Numbered from the stretch's first letter, positions 26,070-47,652 are shown. The stretch: 64,000 nucleotides of DNA from Salvelinus alpinus (GCF_045679555.1 NC_092122.1:10747543-10811542), one strand, 5' to 3'. Numbers and translations: made by a program. Notes: generated by a model not told the origin, from the sequence alone.

Positions 26070-26323
26070 AACATCAGCCAGGAAGCATAGGAACTGAGAA
26101 GTTGTCTGTGCTCACCACCTGTAGAATCACTCCTTTTTTGGGGGTGTCTTGCTAATTGCCTATAATTTCCACCTTTTGTCTATTCCATTTGCACAACAGC
26201 ATGTGAAATTTATTGTCAATCAGTGTTGCTTCCTAAGTGGACAGTTTGATTTCACAGAAGTGTGATTGACTTGGAGTTACATTGTGTTGTTTAAGTGTTC
26301 CCTTTATTTTTTTGAGCAGTGTA

Positions 26324-30280
<3,957 letters not shown>

Positions 30281-30980
30281 AGCCTCAGCGCCCCAATGCT
30301 TTTTGGGTTGTATTAGAGAGGAGTGGATGGAAGCACTCCTGTCAACACCCGAGCCAAACGAGACAGCGTTTATTTATTTAAACGACTCCCATTCGCTAGC
30401 CTGAACCAGGAAGCAGCAGGTGCCTCGGTCTAATGTCAGGCAGAAACAGTACAGTTCACAGTGGATAAACAGGTTGGGATGGGGTGAGGGTGGTGGAGGG
30501 TAAGAGAAGAGGGTTAGGGGGAAAGCTTATTTTCCCCAAAACAATCACCTCTTGGAAGAGGAATTAGGCCTCCCTGACTAGTTTAGTGTCAAATGTGTAA
30601 GTCGTTTGTTGTTTTTGTTGCTGGTGTTGGTTGTTGTTATATTTTGGCTGCTTTGAGAAGGCTGGCCGCTGGTGGTGTTGGCAGGCCTGAGGGTGGATAG
30701 GGGAACAGTCAGGGGAGGAGGAGAGGGGGAGAGAGGGGTCCTTTGTTGGGTGCTGTTTGGGCTCAAGTCTCCCTTGTGGCTCTGTTGCTCTCCACTGCCC
30801 TGGCACTCTGTCCTGTACACATCCTGTCCATGACAGGATAAATGAGCTTTTTCCTTCTATTGTTCCCTTTCTTCCATTCCTCCTCTTTGGTTCTCCCTCT
30901 CTTTCTTTGTTTTTTTTTGTTGTTCAATGTCTGAAAGGCATTCACATTGCCTTTGCATTAACACTTCTGTGGCCAAGCCA
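30281..30980. other. intergenic, no gene recognised
   Basis: A GT/TTG-rich stretch near 30600-30650 and G-rich patches near 30700-30740. No coding evidence. Confidence 0.55.
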
Positions 30981-30984
30981 TTAA

Positions 30985-32439
30985 CCTCTCTGGTACAAGG
31001 ACGCTAGCGTCCCACCTCGACAACAGCCAGTGAAATTGCAGGGCGCCAAATTCAAAACAACAGAAATCCCATAATTTAAATTCCTCAAACATACAAGTAT
31101 TATCCATCATTTTAAAGATAAACTTTTTGTAAATCCAACCACAGTGTTCGATTTCAAAAAGGCTTTACTGCGAAAGCACACCATGCGATTATGTTAGGTC
31201 AGCGCCTAGTCACAGAAAACCATACAACCATTTTTCCAGCCAAAGAGAGGAGTCACAAAAAGCAGAAATAGAGATAAAATGAATCACTAAGCTTTGATGA
31301 TCTTCATCAGATGGCACTCATAGGACTTCATGTTACACAATACATGTTTGTTTTGTTCGATAAAGTTCATATTTATGTCCAAAAATCTCAGTTTACATTG
31401 GCGTGTTATGGTCAGAAATGTATTGTCTCAAACAAACATCTGGTGAAAGTGCAGAGAGCCACATCAAATTACAGAAATACTCATCATAAACATTGATAAA
31501 CGATACAAGTCTTAAACATACGAATAAAGATAAACTTCTCCTTAATACAACTGCTGTGTCAGATTTCAAAAAGGCTTTACGGAGAAAGCACACTTTGCGA
31601 TTATGTTAGGTCAGCACCTAGCCACAGAAACCCATACAGTCATTTTCCAGCCAAGGAGACTGTCACAAAAGTCAGAAATAGCATTAAAATGAATCACTAA
31701 GCTTTGATGATCTTCATCTGGTGGCACTCCCAGGTCTCCATGTTAGACAATAAATGTTCGTTTTGTTCGATAATGTCCCTCTTTATGACCAAAAACCTCC
31801 TTTTTGTTCGCGCATTTTGTCCAGTAATCCGAATGCTTAAGACGCGTGCACTAAGTCCAAACTAAAAGTTTAAAAAGTACAATAAAAGTTAGTAGAAACA
31901 TGTCAAACGATGTTTAAAATCAAACCTCCGGTTGTTTTTGTCATAAATAATCAATAATATTTCAACCGGACAAAATCTTTGTCAATAGGAAAGGAGAAAC
32001 AAGAAAGGCGCGTTCCCGATCAGGCGCATGGCTGATGAATGGAAATTTCCACTGGCCACTGATTGAAAGTGCTGTATCTCCCTAATTTTTCAGAGTAAAA
32101 GCCTGAAAAAATGCCTAAAGACTGGCCACATGTAGAGGAAGCCACAGAGCTCGTGAACTGGGTCCTAAGTCTTTGTATGGTGGATAGGCTGTCAATGGAA
32201 AAACAGCCTTTCAAAATAATAGTACTTCCTGGTTGGATTTTCCTTGGGTTTTTGCCTGCCATATCAGTTCTGTTATACTCACAGACATTATTTTAACAGT
32301 TGTGGAAACTTTAGAGTGTTTTCAATCCAAATCTACTAATTATATGCATATTCTATCTTCTGGGCCTGAGTAGCAGGCAGTTTAATTTGGGTACGCTTTT
32401 CATCCAAAATTCTGAATGCTGCCCCCTACCCTAGTGAAG
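30985..32439. mobile_element. TTAA-flanked non-coding DNA element
   Basis: The segment is bounded by TTAA at 30981-30984 and 32440-32443. The right end, read inward, is CTTCACTAGGGTAGGGGGCA, and the left end is CCTCTCTGGTACAAGGACGC; the termini share only short similarity. From memory the right-hand 300 bp (through AAACTGCCTGCTACTCAGGC on the minus strand) is a dispersed salmonid repeat. TTAA flanks suggest a piggyBac-type element, but no transposase is present. An internal segment of about 330 bp is duplicated. Confidence 0.6.
31085..31838. repeat. internal direct duplication within the TTAA-flanked element
   Basis: Two copies, about 31085-31421 and 31505-31838, share blocks such as GATTTCAAAAAGGCTTTAC, GCGATTATGTTAGGTCAGC, AATGAATCACTAAGCTTTGA and TTTTGTTCGATAA in the same order. 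They differ at many positions, so the duplication is old or came from two related elements. Confidence 0.85.
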
Positions 32440-32443
32440 TTAA

Positions 32444-33207
<764 letters not shown>

Positions 33208-33565
33208 CTTTCACTGAGGTCATTTTTAAAAATTCCATACTGATGAAATTGTTCCTGTAATTGTTGGCCTTCAGAAACAAAACTGAAAATGTCCCACATA
33301 CCAAAGAACCGTTGGATAAATATAGTCGGACAGCCCAGACATTTTTGCAGCTCTCTCCCTTCACTAGCTTCGTCTGGCGGTGACGGCAGGCCGTTTGCTA
33401 TTGTCAGTATTTTGGACGCGTGGGGATTAATCTGCTGTTAGAGTTGAGTGGTGTTACGGAGGGGGAGATTGCAAACACAGCACTCCCAGTCCAACCCAAA
33501 CAGACCTGTCCTCAAACGTAGGGGATGCTCCATTGTACCGTTGTTTGGATACACTGTGTGATTAT

Positions 33566-33780
33566 GGCGGCAGGTAGCCTAGCGGTTAGAGCGTTGGGCC
33601 AGTAACCGCTTTCCCCTTGAGCAAGGCAGTCAATCCTCAACATCTGCTCCCTGGGCACCGATGATGCGGATGTCGATTAAGGCAGCCCCCCACACCTCTC
33701 TGATTCAGAGGTTAAATGAGGAAGACACATTTTGGTTGAATCCATTCAGTTGTGTAACTGACTAGCTATCCCCTTTCCTT
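33566..33780 (+). mobile_element. tRNA-derived SINE, internally deleted
   Basis: It starts GGCGGCAGGTAGCCTAGCGG and GTTAGAGCG, a tRNA-like A-box region. The expected B box (GGTTCGAATCC) is missing, because the sequence jumps from CCAGTAACC to CTTGAGCAAGG. The body, with GGCACCGATGATGCGGATGT and TGATTCAGAGG, and the tail, with TTCAGTTGTGTAACTGACTA, match a common salmonid SINE from memory. Without box B this copy could not be transcribed by RNA polymerase III. Confidence 0.75.
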
Positions 33781-34310
33781 CCCTTATCTGTACCGCTAAA
33801 GATACTCTACTTTTTTGTGTGTGTCTTTAGGCCTTTTGTTGACTTACTAAGACAAAGGAATTCTGTGTAGTTGCAGTTGTTAAGGTATTTAGTTTGAAAT
33901 GTTACCATCTATTGAAAGGAATGACTACCATGTTTTTCTAAAACAGGGCTTCATAAGTTGTCATGTGAAACAGCCTCTTATAGTTGGGCTACATGTTTGG
34001 CAAGAGTCAGTTTATTAGCTGTGGGGGTGGAAGGGGATTGTTTCAAACATGTTTGTTGTCTTTCACTTGGAGGCTGGGAGAGAATGGGTCGAGCGTTTAT
34101 ATTCGTTTCCTTGTAGCAAATTTGCATGAAAACCAGTTCCATGAGTGGTTTCATATTTGCTCATGACAACACACCTGAAGGTGAATTTCCAATGAGCTGG
34201 ACAATAGGAGTCTGTGAGTCAACACCCAACAGTAACACAACATTTGCATTGGTACTCTCTCAAACGCTCCCAGCAAACAAACTACTGGCTTCCCAGTTTC
34301 GTATGTTCTC
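33781..34310. other. intergenic, no gene recognised
   Basis: Unique-looking sequence with no supported feature. Confidence 0.55.
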
Positions 34311-34486
34311 TTTCACACAGGTATTCCATGCTGTTTGTCTTGTAGGCTATATGCTTTCACACAGGTATTCCATGCTGTTTGTCTTGTAGGCTATATGCTT
34401 TCACACAGGTATTCCATGCTGTTTGTCTTGTAGGCTATATGCTTTCACACAGGTGTTCCATGCTGTTTGTCTTGTAGGCTATATGC
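34311..34486. repeat. 44-bp tandem repeat, four copies
   Basis: Units start TTTCACACAGGTATTCCATG at 34311, 34355, 34399 and 34443 and contain TTGTCTTGTAGGCTATATGC. The fourth copy has GTG for GTA, and the array ends at about 34486. Copies are otherwise identical. Confidence 0.95.
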
Positions 34487-34691
34487 TTCAACAGCACAGA
34501 GAAGGTTCAGCTCACTGGCAGACAGGCAGACAGGCAGGGAAGGGAAACTGAACTCTCCATCACTTGGACCAAGATGCCTTGCAGGCAGCACTGCTCTGCT
34601 GAAAGGGAGTGGGGTGGGGGGATATTTATGGCTTATTAGCAAATGTCCTACTAGACAGGTAGAGTACCTAGATTTCCCTCTCTCTATACCC

Positions 34692-34762
34692 AGGTTGCGT
34701 CCCAAATGGCACCATATTCCCTATATAGTGCACTCCTTTGACCAGAACCCATAAGGGATTTT
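34692..34762. mobile_element. fragment of a palindromic salmonid repeat
   Basis: The stretch GGTTGCGTCCCAAATGGCAC then TTCCCTATATAGTGCACTCC and TTTGACCAGA matches, from memory, half of a widespread salmonid inverted-repeat element. The complementary half is not found next to it. Confidence 0.6.
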
Positions 34763-37897
<3,135 letters not shown>

Positions 37898-38087
37898 GGC
37901 GAGGAGAGGACAGGTGTGCTGGAGGGAAAAGGGACTCTGACAGCAGAGTAAGCTACTGGTAAGTACTGGAATGCTAAAGTCAGCATTGCAGAGAAGTCAT
38001 TGGTTGATGTGCTTCCTATTTGCTGGAGGGGGACTGCAACATTAACATGACCTATTTTCCTTCCAGTTTTAAACACATGCATACATA

Positions 38088-38253
<166 letters not shown>

Positions 38254-38760
38254 TACATTCAGAGAGAAACATTCCATAAGTGGTGTAACCGATGAGGCAA
38301 GATTTGACATGAACAACAGCAGCGAGGCTGAGACAGAGCCTTGTCCTGTAACTGCTGAAGAGAACACTTGAACTTTTCTCTCGGTCACAGGCTCACCTAA
38401 CAAACCGACCCTTCCTCAACACGCACCCCCCTAATTCATCCAAACCTATTTTATTTTCTTCTTTAGAAATGTAAAAGGGGAACTGTAGGTAGACTCTTAG
38501 AAAGGCTCGGGCCCCCGGGCCACTTTAACTCATCACCTCTTCACTTGTCTCTTCACTGAGACGAGTCAGTCAGGTGTGATTGGAGAGGTAAGACAGAGAC
38601 ATTCCCATTACAGTATCTGGAACTGGTGCTGCAGAGCACAACACCGCTGACTCATGACAGGAAGGAGTGGGTGTTGGGGCTGAGATTCTTCATTTTATGT
38701 TGACTGAAAAGAGCTTGTTAAATAGTAATGACAAATGATTGTGCACGTTCATGTATAATT
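38254..38760. other. intergenic, no gene recognised
   Basis: Unique-looking sequence. Confidence 0.5.
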
Positions 38761-39043
38761 AAGCAATAAGGTTCGAGGGGAGTGTGGTATATGGCCAATA
38801 TACCACGGCTAAGGGCTGTTCTTAAGCACGATGCAACGCAGAGGGCCTGGATACAGCTCTTAGCCATGGTATATTGTCCATATACCACAAATCCCTGAGG
38901 TGCCTTATTGCTTTTATAAACTGGTTACCAACGTAATTAGAGCAGTAAAAATAAATGTTTTGTTATACCTGTGGTATACGGTCTGATATACCACGGCTTT
39001 CAGCCAATCAGCATTCAGTCCTCGAACCACCCAGTTTATAATT
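38761..39043. mobile_element. palindromic MITE-like element
   Basis: The left part is a long imperfect hairpin: AAGCAATAAGG at 38761 with TGTGGTATATGGCCAATATA pairs with sequence ending TGCCTTATTGCTT at 38913. A further piece with TATACCACGGCTTTCAGCCA and TTCAGTCCTCGAACCACCCA ends in CAGTTTATAATT at about 39043; its reverse complement partly repeats the left end (GGTTCGAGG). No coding capacity. It matches a high-copy salmonid repeat from memory. The class (DNA-transposon-derived) is inferred from symmetry. Confidence 0.75.
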
Positions 39044-40247
<1,204 letters not shown>

Positions 40248-40257
40248 GCTCTACATA

Positions 40258-41356
40258 CGTTTCAAGTTTCAAGTTTTAATGTCACGTGCACAAGTACAGT
40301 GAAATGCCTTTCTTGCAAGCTCCATACCCAACAATGCAGTAATCAAAGTAACCCAAAAAGAACATAAGGAAGAACAAACACAGAAGGAATAAAAATAAGA
40401 AATAAGAAGAACACGAGAAGGTAAAAAGCGATGTACAGCGTCAGTTCCAGGGTCAGTTCCAAAACCATATTTACAATGTGCAGGGATGCTGAATCGATAG
40501 ATGTAGATATGTATAGGGGTAAGATGACTAGGCACCAGGATAAATGATAGTAGCAGCAGTGTAAATTATGATTGTACTGTATGTGAGTGTGTTCGTGTGT
40601 GTAGAGTCAGTATACATTCGTGTGCGTGTTATGTGTGTGTTGGAGTGTCAGTGTGCGTGAGTGTGTAGAGTCCTCTGTGTGCATAGAGACAGTGACAATT
40701 TTTTTCAAACGAAAGCAAGTGTCAACTCAGATAGTCCGTGTAGCCATTCTGTTAGCTGTTTATCAGTCTCATAGCTTGGGAATAGAAGCTGTTCTGGAAC
40801 CTGTTGATATGTCAGACTTTGCACTGGTACCACTTGCTGTGCGGAAGCAGAGAGAACAGTCTATGGTTTGGGTTGCTGGAGTCTTTAACAATTTTCCGGA
40901 CCTTCCTTTCACACTGCCTGATATAGAGGTCCTGGATGGCATGGAGCTCAGACCCAGTGATGTACTGGACTGTCCGCAGCACCGTCTGCAGCGCCATGCG
41001 ACCGAGGGCGGTGCTGTTGCCATACCAAGCAGTGACGCAGCTAGTCAAGAGGCTCTCAGTGGTGCAGCTGTAGACATTGTTGAGGATTTGAGGACCCATG
41101 GCAAATCTTTTCAACGACTGTTTGCGTCTGAGTGGACTATTTTAAGTCCTTAGTGATCTGGACAAAGAGGAACAAAGCTCTCGACCCGCTCCACTACAGC
41201 CCCGTCGATGTGGATGGGGGTGTGCTCACCCCCCCCCCGTTTCCTGCAGTCCACGATCAGCTCCTTGGTCTTGCTAATGTTGAAGGTGAGGTTGTTGTCC
41301 CGGCACCACACTGCCAGGTCACTGACCTCCTCCCTGTAGGCTGTCTCATCATAGTG
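40258..41356 (-). mobile_element. 5'-truncated non-LTR retrotransposon (LINE)
   Basis: On the minus strand the copy covers the 3' part of a LINE. The frame at 41114-40812 encodes a C-terminal reverse-transcriptase piece (FAMGPQILNNVYSCTTESLL, CVTAWYGN, IQDLYIRQCERKVRKIVKD, LFSLLPH) typical of L2/Rex1-like fish LINEs; I am not sure of the clade. The 3' UTR follows and ends in a CTTGAAA-type tail (TTCAAGTTTCAAG on the plus strand at 40260-40272). The 5' end stops at about 41356, as expected of incomplete reverse transcription. Confidence 0.8.
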
Positions 41357-41810
41357 TGTTATGTCATCTTTCCCCTCATAGTGTGTGTCGGTAGGTTTCC
41401 CATTGTGCGTGTGCTCCTTGTGTTTACTGTATGTGTTTTCAGGGGGTTGAGTAGGAGGAGGGGTAGAAATGAGTCTCTATTTCAGGGCTGGATTTGGAGC
41501 GACCTGTGCTGTCTTTCAGCTCCAGCCGTGGCTGGGTGGTGGTGGGGGATAGTGTGTCGAGCCGCTGTAAAGAGGGCCTTGTTCCTGGGGCTGTATTGTT
41601 TTACCGGATTGCCCATTGTGCTCTCAGACAGACTGGGGGGTGGCCTGGTGCCAGCTCCAGCTCCACTGCCTGCCTGCCAGCCTGCTTGATGGGACGGGGC
41701 ACACACACGGAAACGAGTAGACCCAGACCTGACTAACGGGATGGATCAGACCCACCCAGGCCCGACCAGGGTCTGTTACAGACAGGACAGAGAGAGAGAG
41801 ACACAGGCAT
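41357..41810. other. intergenic, no gene recognised
   Basis: GT-rich and C-rich patches; no coding evidence. Confidence 0.5.
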
Positions 41811-41996
<186 letters not shown>

Positions 41997-42397
41997 ATGA
42001 ACAGCAAAGGGTAGAGTTCCCCTCCCCTTCCACAGTTCCCCACTTGATAGACTAACTACCTGGAGAGAGCTCTAGTGTGATAGATTGTGGGAGGTCTGAC
42101 TCACTCATTGGTACTTTGCAGGTTTTATAAATGAACAAATATGTAATGACTCAGGAATTGTAAATAACTGGGTTTTGGAAGCCCTCCAATGGCAATCGCT
42201 TACTCTGACAATTCATCGTTAGATTACAGGGAGCTGGAGGAATTTACTTTGTCAGTTGGACCCCTTGGTTATCATGCAATTGGTACAAGAAACATCCATC
42301 TACATGTATTTGTTTATAAGTTTTATATTGCCAAATGCAGATATTACTAAGGGACTGAGTGAAGCTGGACGGATTAATCTCTTCTCTCATGCTCTCT

Positions 42398-42697
42398 TCA
42401 CTCACTCTCCTCTCTCTTCTCTCTCTCTCTTCTCTCTCTTCTCTCTTCTCTCTCTCTCTTCTCTCTCTTCTCTCTCTCTCTTCTCTCTTCTCTCTATATC
42501 TTCTCTCATCTCTCTTCTCGCTCTTCGCTCTCTCTCTCTCTTTTTTCTCTCTCTCTCTTTTATCTCTCTTCTCTCTCTCTCTCTCCTCTCTCTCTTCTCT
42601 CTCTTCTCTCTCTCTCTCCGCTCACTCATTTCTCTCTCTTCTCTCTATCTCTCTTTGCTCACTCACTTCTCTCTCTTCTCTTATCTCTCTCTCTGTC
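42398..42697. repeat. imperfect (TCTCTTC)n tract
   Basis: About 300 bp of pyrimidine sequence in which runs of CT are repeatedly broken by TTC, giving a TCTCTCTTC-like pattern. It is strongly asymmetric (purine-only complement). Confidence 0.95.
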
Positions 42698-42855
42698 AGT
42701 GGTGAACTCCTCTGGTAAAGAAGGAATCTGCAGAGTAATGCAGGGCTCTGCTGAATGGGTCTGAGAAGACAATAAACATGTGAAACGCAGCTCGCACAAT
42801 AACGGACGTCTAAATCTGTGCTCGGGGCAATGAGGAGGTGCAGGGAGCTTGGCAG

Positions 42856-42957
<102 letters not shown>

Positions 42958-43199
42958 TAGTCAGACAGTCATGGTGGTTGGATGAGTGGATCAGCCTGAA
43001 CTGGGAACAAAAAGCCCTTTTTGTCAAATAAAAGAGGGAGATGGAAGACGTCTTTGAGACACACTGGGAGGTTTGTAGTAAGTCCTTTAGTGTGTCTGTG
43101 TCTGCTATCATATTTAGGTGAGTTTCCCTTCATTGACGCCCAGTCCTTTGTGCCCAGGCTCTGTGTGGCTCACAGCATTGTCTTACTGAGGTCACTCTA

Positions 43200-43202
<3 letters not shown>

Positions 43203-43243
<41 letters not shown>
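43203..43243. repeat. (CT)n microsatellite, short
   Basis: A pure CT run of about 40 bp. Confidence 0.95.
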
Positions 43244-44266
<1,023 letters not shown>

Positions 44267-44757
44267 CTGATGCAGCCATCTTAATCCAGCACCCAGACTC
44301 TTGGCTCCTTCACTCATCAAAGAGAGAGCTCTGCAATAGTCAGGCCAGATTTAATCTGTGTTTGTTTGTGTGTGTGTTTGAGCAAGCATGTGTGTGTGTT
44401 TGAGCAGGCACGTGTGTGTGTGTGAGCCATGCATTGTGTCCCGTTGTACGCTCAAGGGCTTTACTCCCCGGTAGCCTTGTGCAATGCTAAGCTATGGTAG
44501 CGTTAGCATCATTGCTATCTCTTGGTCAACACTGGAGAGGGGTGAGGAGAACCATTGTTCCGTTCACCACACTCTGACAGTATAGGTTGTTTGATTGAAG
44601 TGCTGTTAGGTCTAGATAAACTGACACAGGCTGGAGTTTGCACCTCTCAGCATGAACAAACACAGTGAAGTTTGTACTGGTTCAGAGAGCTTGGGGAGAG
44701 GAGGGGATGTATAACCATCAGCATGCCGTTAGGAGTGTGAGCGTGTTTGAGTGTGTA

Positions 44758-46373
44758 CAGTGCCTTGCAAAAGTATTCATCCCCCTTAGCGTATTTCCTA
44801 TTTTGTTGAATTACAACCTGTCATTTAAATAGATTTTTATTTGGATTTCATGTCATGGACATACACACAATAGTCTAAATTGGTGAAGTGAAATGAGAAA
44901 AAAAAACTTGACTAAAAAAATTATAATAAATAAAATACGGAAAGTGGTGCATGCATAAGGTTTCACCCCCTTTGCTATGAAGCCCCTACATAAGATATGC
45001 TGCGACCAATTATCTTCAGAAGTCACATAATTAGTTAAATAAAGTCCACTTGTGTGCAATCTAAGTGTCATATGATCTGTCATATGATCTCAGTATATAT
45101 ATACACGTGTTCTGAAAGGCCCCAAAGTCTGCAACACCACCAAGCAAGTGGCACCATGAAGACCAAGGACCTCTCCAAACAGGTCAGGGACAAAGTTGTG
45201 GAGAAGTACAGATCAGGGTTGGGTTGTAAAGAAATATCTGAAACTTTGAACATCCCATGGAGCACCATTAAATCCATTATTAAAAAATGGAAAGAATATG
45301 GCACCACAACAAACCTGCCAAGAGAGGGCTGCCCACCAAAACTCATGGACCAGGCAAGGAGGGCATTAATCAGAGAGGCAACAAAGAGACCAAAGATAAC
45401 CCTGAAGGAGCTGCATAGATTTGAGTATCTTTCCATAGGACCACTTTAAGAAGTGAACTCCACAGAGCTGGGCTTTACGGAAGAGTGGTCAGAAAAAAGC
45501 CATTGCTTGAAGAAAAAAAGAAGCAAACACATTTGGTGTTCGCCAAAAGGCATGTGGGAGACTCCCCAAACATATGGAAGAAGGTACATTGGTCAGATGA
45601 GACTAAAAGTGCGCTTTTTGGCCATCAAGGAAAACGCTATGTCTGGCGAAAACCCAACACCTCTCATCACCCCGAGAATACCATCCCCATAGTGAAGCAT
45701 GGTGGTGGCAGCATCATGCTGTGGGGATGTTTTTTGTCGGCAGGGACTGGGAAACTGGTCAGAATTGAAGGAGTGATGATGGCGCTAAATACAGGAACAT
45801 TTTTGAGGGAAACCTGTTTCAGTCTTCCAGAGATTTGAGACTGGGACGAAGGGTCACCTTCCAGCAGGACAATGACCCTAAGCATACTGCTAAAGCAACA
45901 CTCAAGTGCTTTAAGGGGAAACATTTAAATGTCTTGGAGTGGCCTAGTCAAAGCCCAGACCTCAATCCAATAGAGAATCTGTGGTATGACTTAAATATTG
46001 CTGTACACCAGCGGAACCCATCCAACTTGAAGGAGCTGGAGCAGTTTTGCCTTGAATAATGGGCAAAAATCCCAGTGGTTAGATGTGCCAAGCTTAAAGA
46101 GACATACCCCAAAATAGTTGCAGCTGTAATTGCTGCAAAAGGTGGCTCTACAAAGTATTGACTTTGGGGGGGTGAATAGTTATGCACGCTCAAGTTTTCC
46201 GTTTTTTTGTCTTATTTCTTGTTTGTTTCACAAGAATTTTGTATCTTCAAAGTGGTAGGCATGTTGTGTAAATCAAATGATACAAACCCCCCAAAAATAC
46301 ATTTTAATTCCAGGTTGTAAGGCAACAAAATAGGAAAAATGCCAAGGGGGGTGAATTCTTTCGCAAGCCACTG
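44758..46373 (+). mobile_element. complete but inactive Tc1-like transposon
   Basis: The element is 1616 bp, flanked by TA at 44756-44757 and 46374-46375. The ends read inward CAGTGCCTTGCAAAAGTATT and CAGTGGCTTGCGAAAGAATT; similarity continues for about 70 bp, including TTCCTATTTTGTTG and TTACAACCTG on both sides. A single frame-broken transposase lies inside. Length and organisation match fish Tc1-like elements. Confidence 0.95.
45156..46161 (+). pseudogene. Tc1-like transposase, frame-broken
   Basis: The reading begins MKTKDLSKQVRDKVVEKYRS with two helix-turn-helix-like regions (CKEISETLNIPWSTIKSIIK). It breaks after 45449, continues in another frame from about 45485 ([18 protein letters not shown]) and shifts again near 45835 (FQQDNDPKHTA, SPDLNPIENLW). 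It meets a stop at 46057 where Glu-Glu-Trp is expected, and would otherwise end at 46161. All three DDE residues survive in separate frames: Asp in WSDE, Asp in QQD and Glu in PIEN, with 34 residues between the last two. It cannot make an intact protein. Confidence 0.92.
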
Positions 46374-46375
46374 TA

Positions 46376-47546
46376 TACGACTGCTGAACTGAGACAGTCT
46401 TTAGCTAGTGTTAACTGACTGCATCAGGTGATCCAGACTCATTAACATAGCCAGGTGGTGATTGAGGATAGGTTCTGACCTGAGGAGTAGAGGATGAGAA
46501 AAATAGACTAGAAAAAAACTGAGAGAGAGAGAGCGAGAGGAGGGGAGAGGGAGAAAGAGAGAGAGTGTGGAAATATACCTGCATGCATCAATCCTTTCAT
46601 CACAACAAACTGTTGCCAAGATACATAGATCACTTTATATTAAATTCCTTGAACTAAACTGACACAGTTGTAAATTATATTATAAAAGGCTTGTGTGTGT
46701 GCGTATATGCATGTGTTCATTGCAGACCTTTTTTTTTCCATTTCCAATCTTACACTGCTAGAGATCACTTCTTCATGACATTTTGCTGAATTATTTGTCA
46801 TTCCTAAATGACCATTGAATCATTCCATTATTTTAAATTATGAAGAAGTCACAGTCTGGAGTTGGATTTTTATATATGACTATGCTATGTAAATGTGCTA
46901 TTTGAAATGTTTGGTCCCACATCAGTTCTGTTTTTACAGTGGTATTTTATTCAACAAATGATGTGCATTAGTTGTGCTAAGGTCATTGTTAGTGTGAAAG
47001 GTTTAAAAGCTTCCGGTTTCTGGTCCAGTTGAATTTTCTCCCTGTATTATGTTATTGGTCTTGATTCGGGCTTCTGATTGATTCATTTTGGCAGTCTGTA
47101 TGAAATGAAATAGCAACGATTCTCAATAAGACATGTTGTTGTGGTACTTAGACCTACTCTATTCATTATCCCCTTTAACGCTAACATTCCTCTGTCTTTA
47201 ATTTACTAGTGTCTCCATTCCAATCAGCAATGCTTTTACAGCCTCATGAATAGATAGAATACACAGTTAAGGCCTGACAAATGCTTCCAGGGAGGGGTTT
47301 CATGTTTCCTCATCTGCAATCTGTACTTCACAGTTTCCTTCACGGACACTTGCTTATAGTCAACATAACAAACTGGCACACTGACATCGTGTTCCTTCTC
47401 TCTCTTGCACTCTGCTCTGTTTTCCTCGTGTTTTCATGGACTGGTGCAGTGACAGTGTTTGTGGTGAAGTTGGTAAATGACAGTGAATTTGGTATGAAAT
47501 GTTTGGTTTTCTGTGTTGTTCAGTTTTCTTGACTCAACCCTGACGC
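46376..47546. other. intergenic, no gene recognised
   Basis: A GA-rich patch lies near 46520-46566. No supported gene. Confidence 0.5.
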
Positions 47547-47609
47547 ACACGCACACACACACACACACAGACACACACACACACACACACACACAGACAC
47601 ACACACACA

Positions 47610-47641
<32 letters not shown>

Positions 47642-47652
47642 CACACACACAC
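47547..47652. repeat. (CA)n microsatellite with CGCA block
   Basis: CA units with CAGA interruptions and a GCAC tetramer block near 47610-47630. Confidence 0.96.

Larger units (their letters stand above)
24752..26321. mobile_element. foldback Tc1-like transposon, both ends from the 5' terminus
   Basis: The element is 1570 bp, flanked by TA (24750-24751 and 26322-26323). Both ends read inward CACTGCTCAAAAAAATAAAG. The similarity extends far past a normal terminal repeat: about 580 bp at the left (24752-25331) is nearly identical to the reverse complement of the right (25741-26321). Each arm contains the start of a Tc1/mariner-type transposase. The 410-bp centre continues only the right copy. 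A normal 3' end is absent, so this is a rearranged, long-inverted-repeat derivative. Sequence identity between the arms is high, with scattered single differences. Confidence 0.93.

Noticed and set aside
40620..41153. 177-codon plus-strand open frame
   Set aside because: Antisense of a LINE reverse-transcriptase fragment, which reads sensibly on the minus strand.
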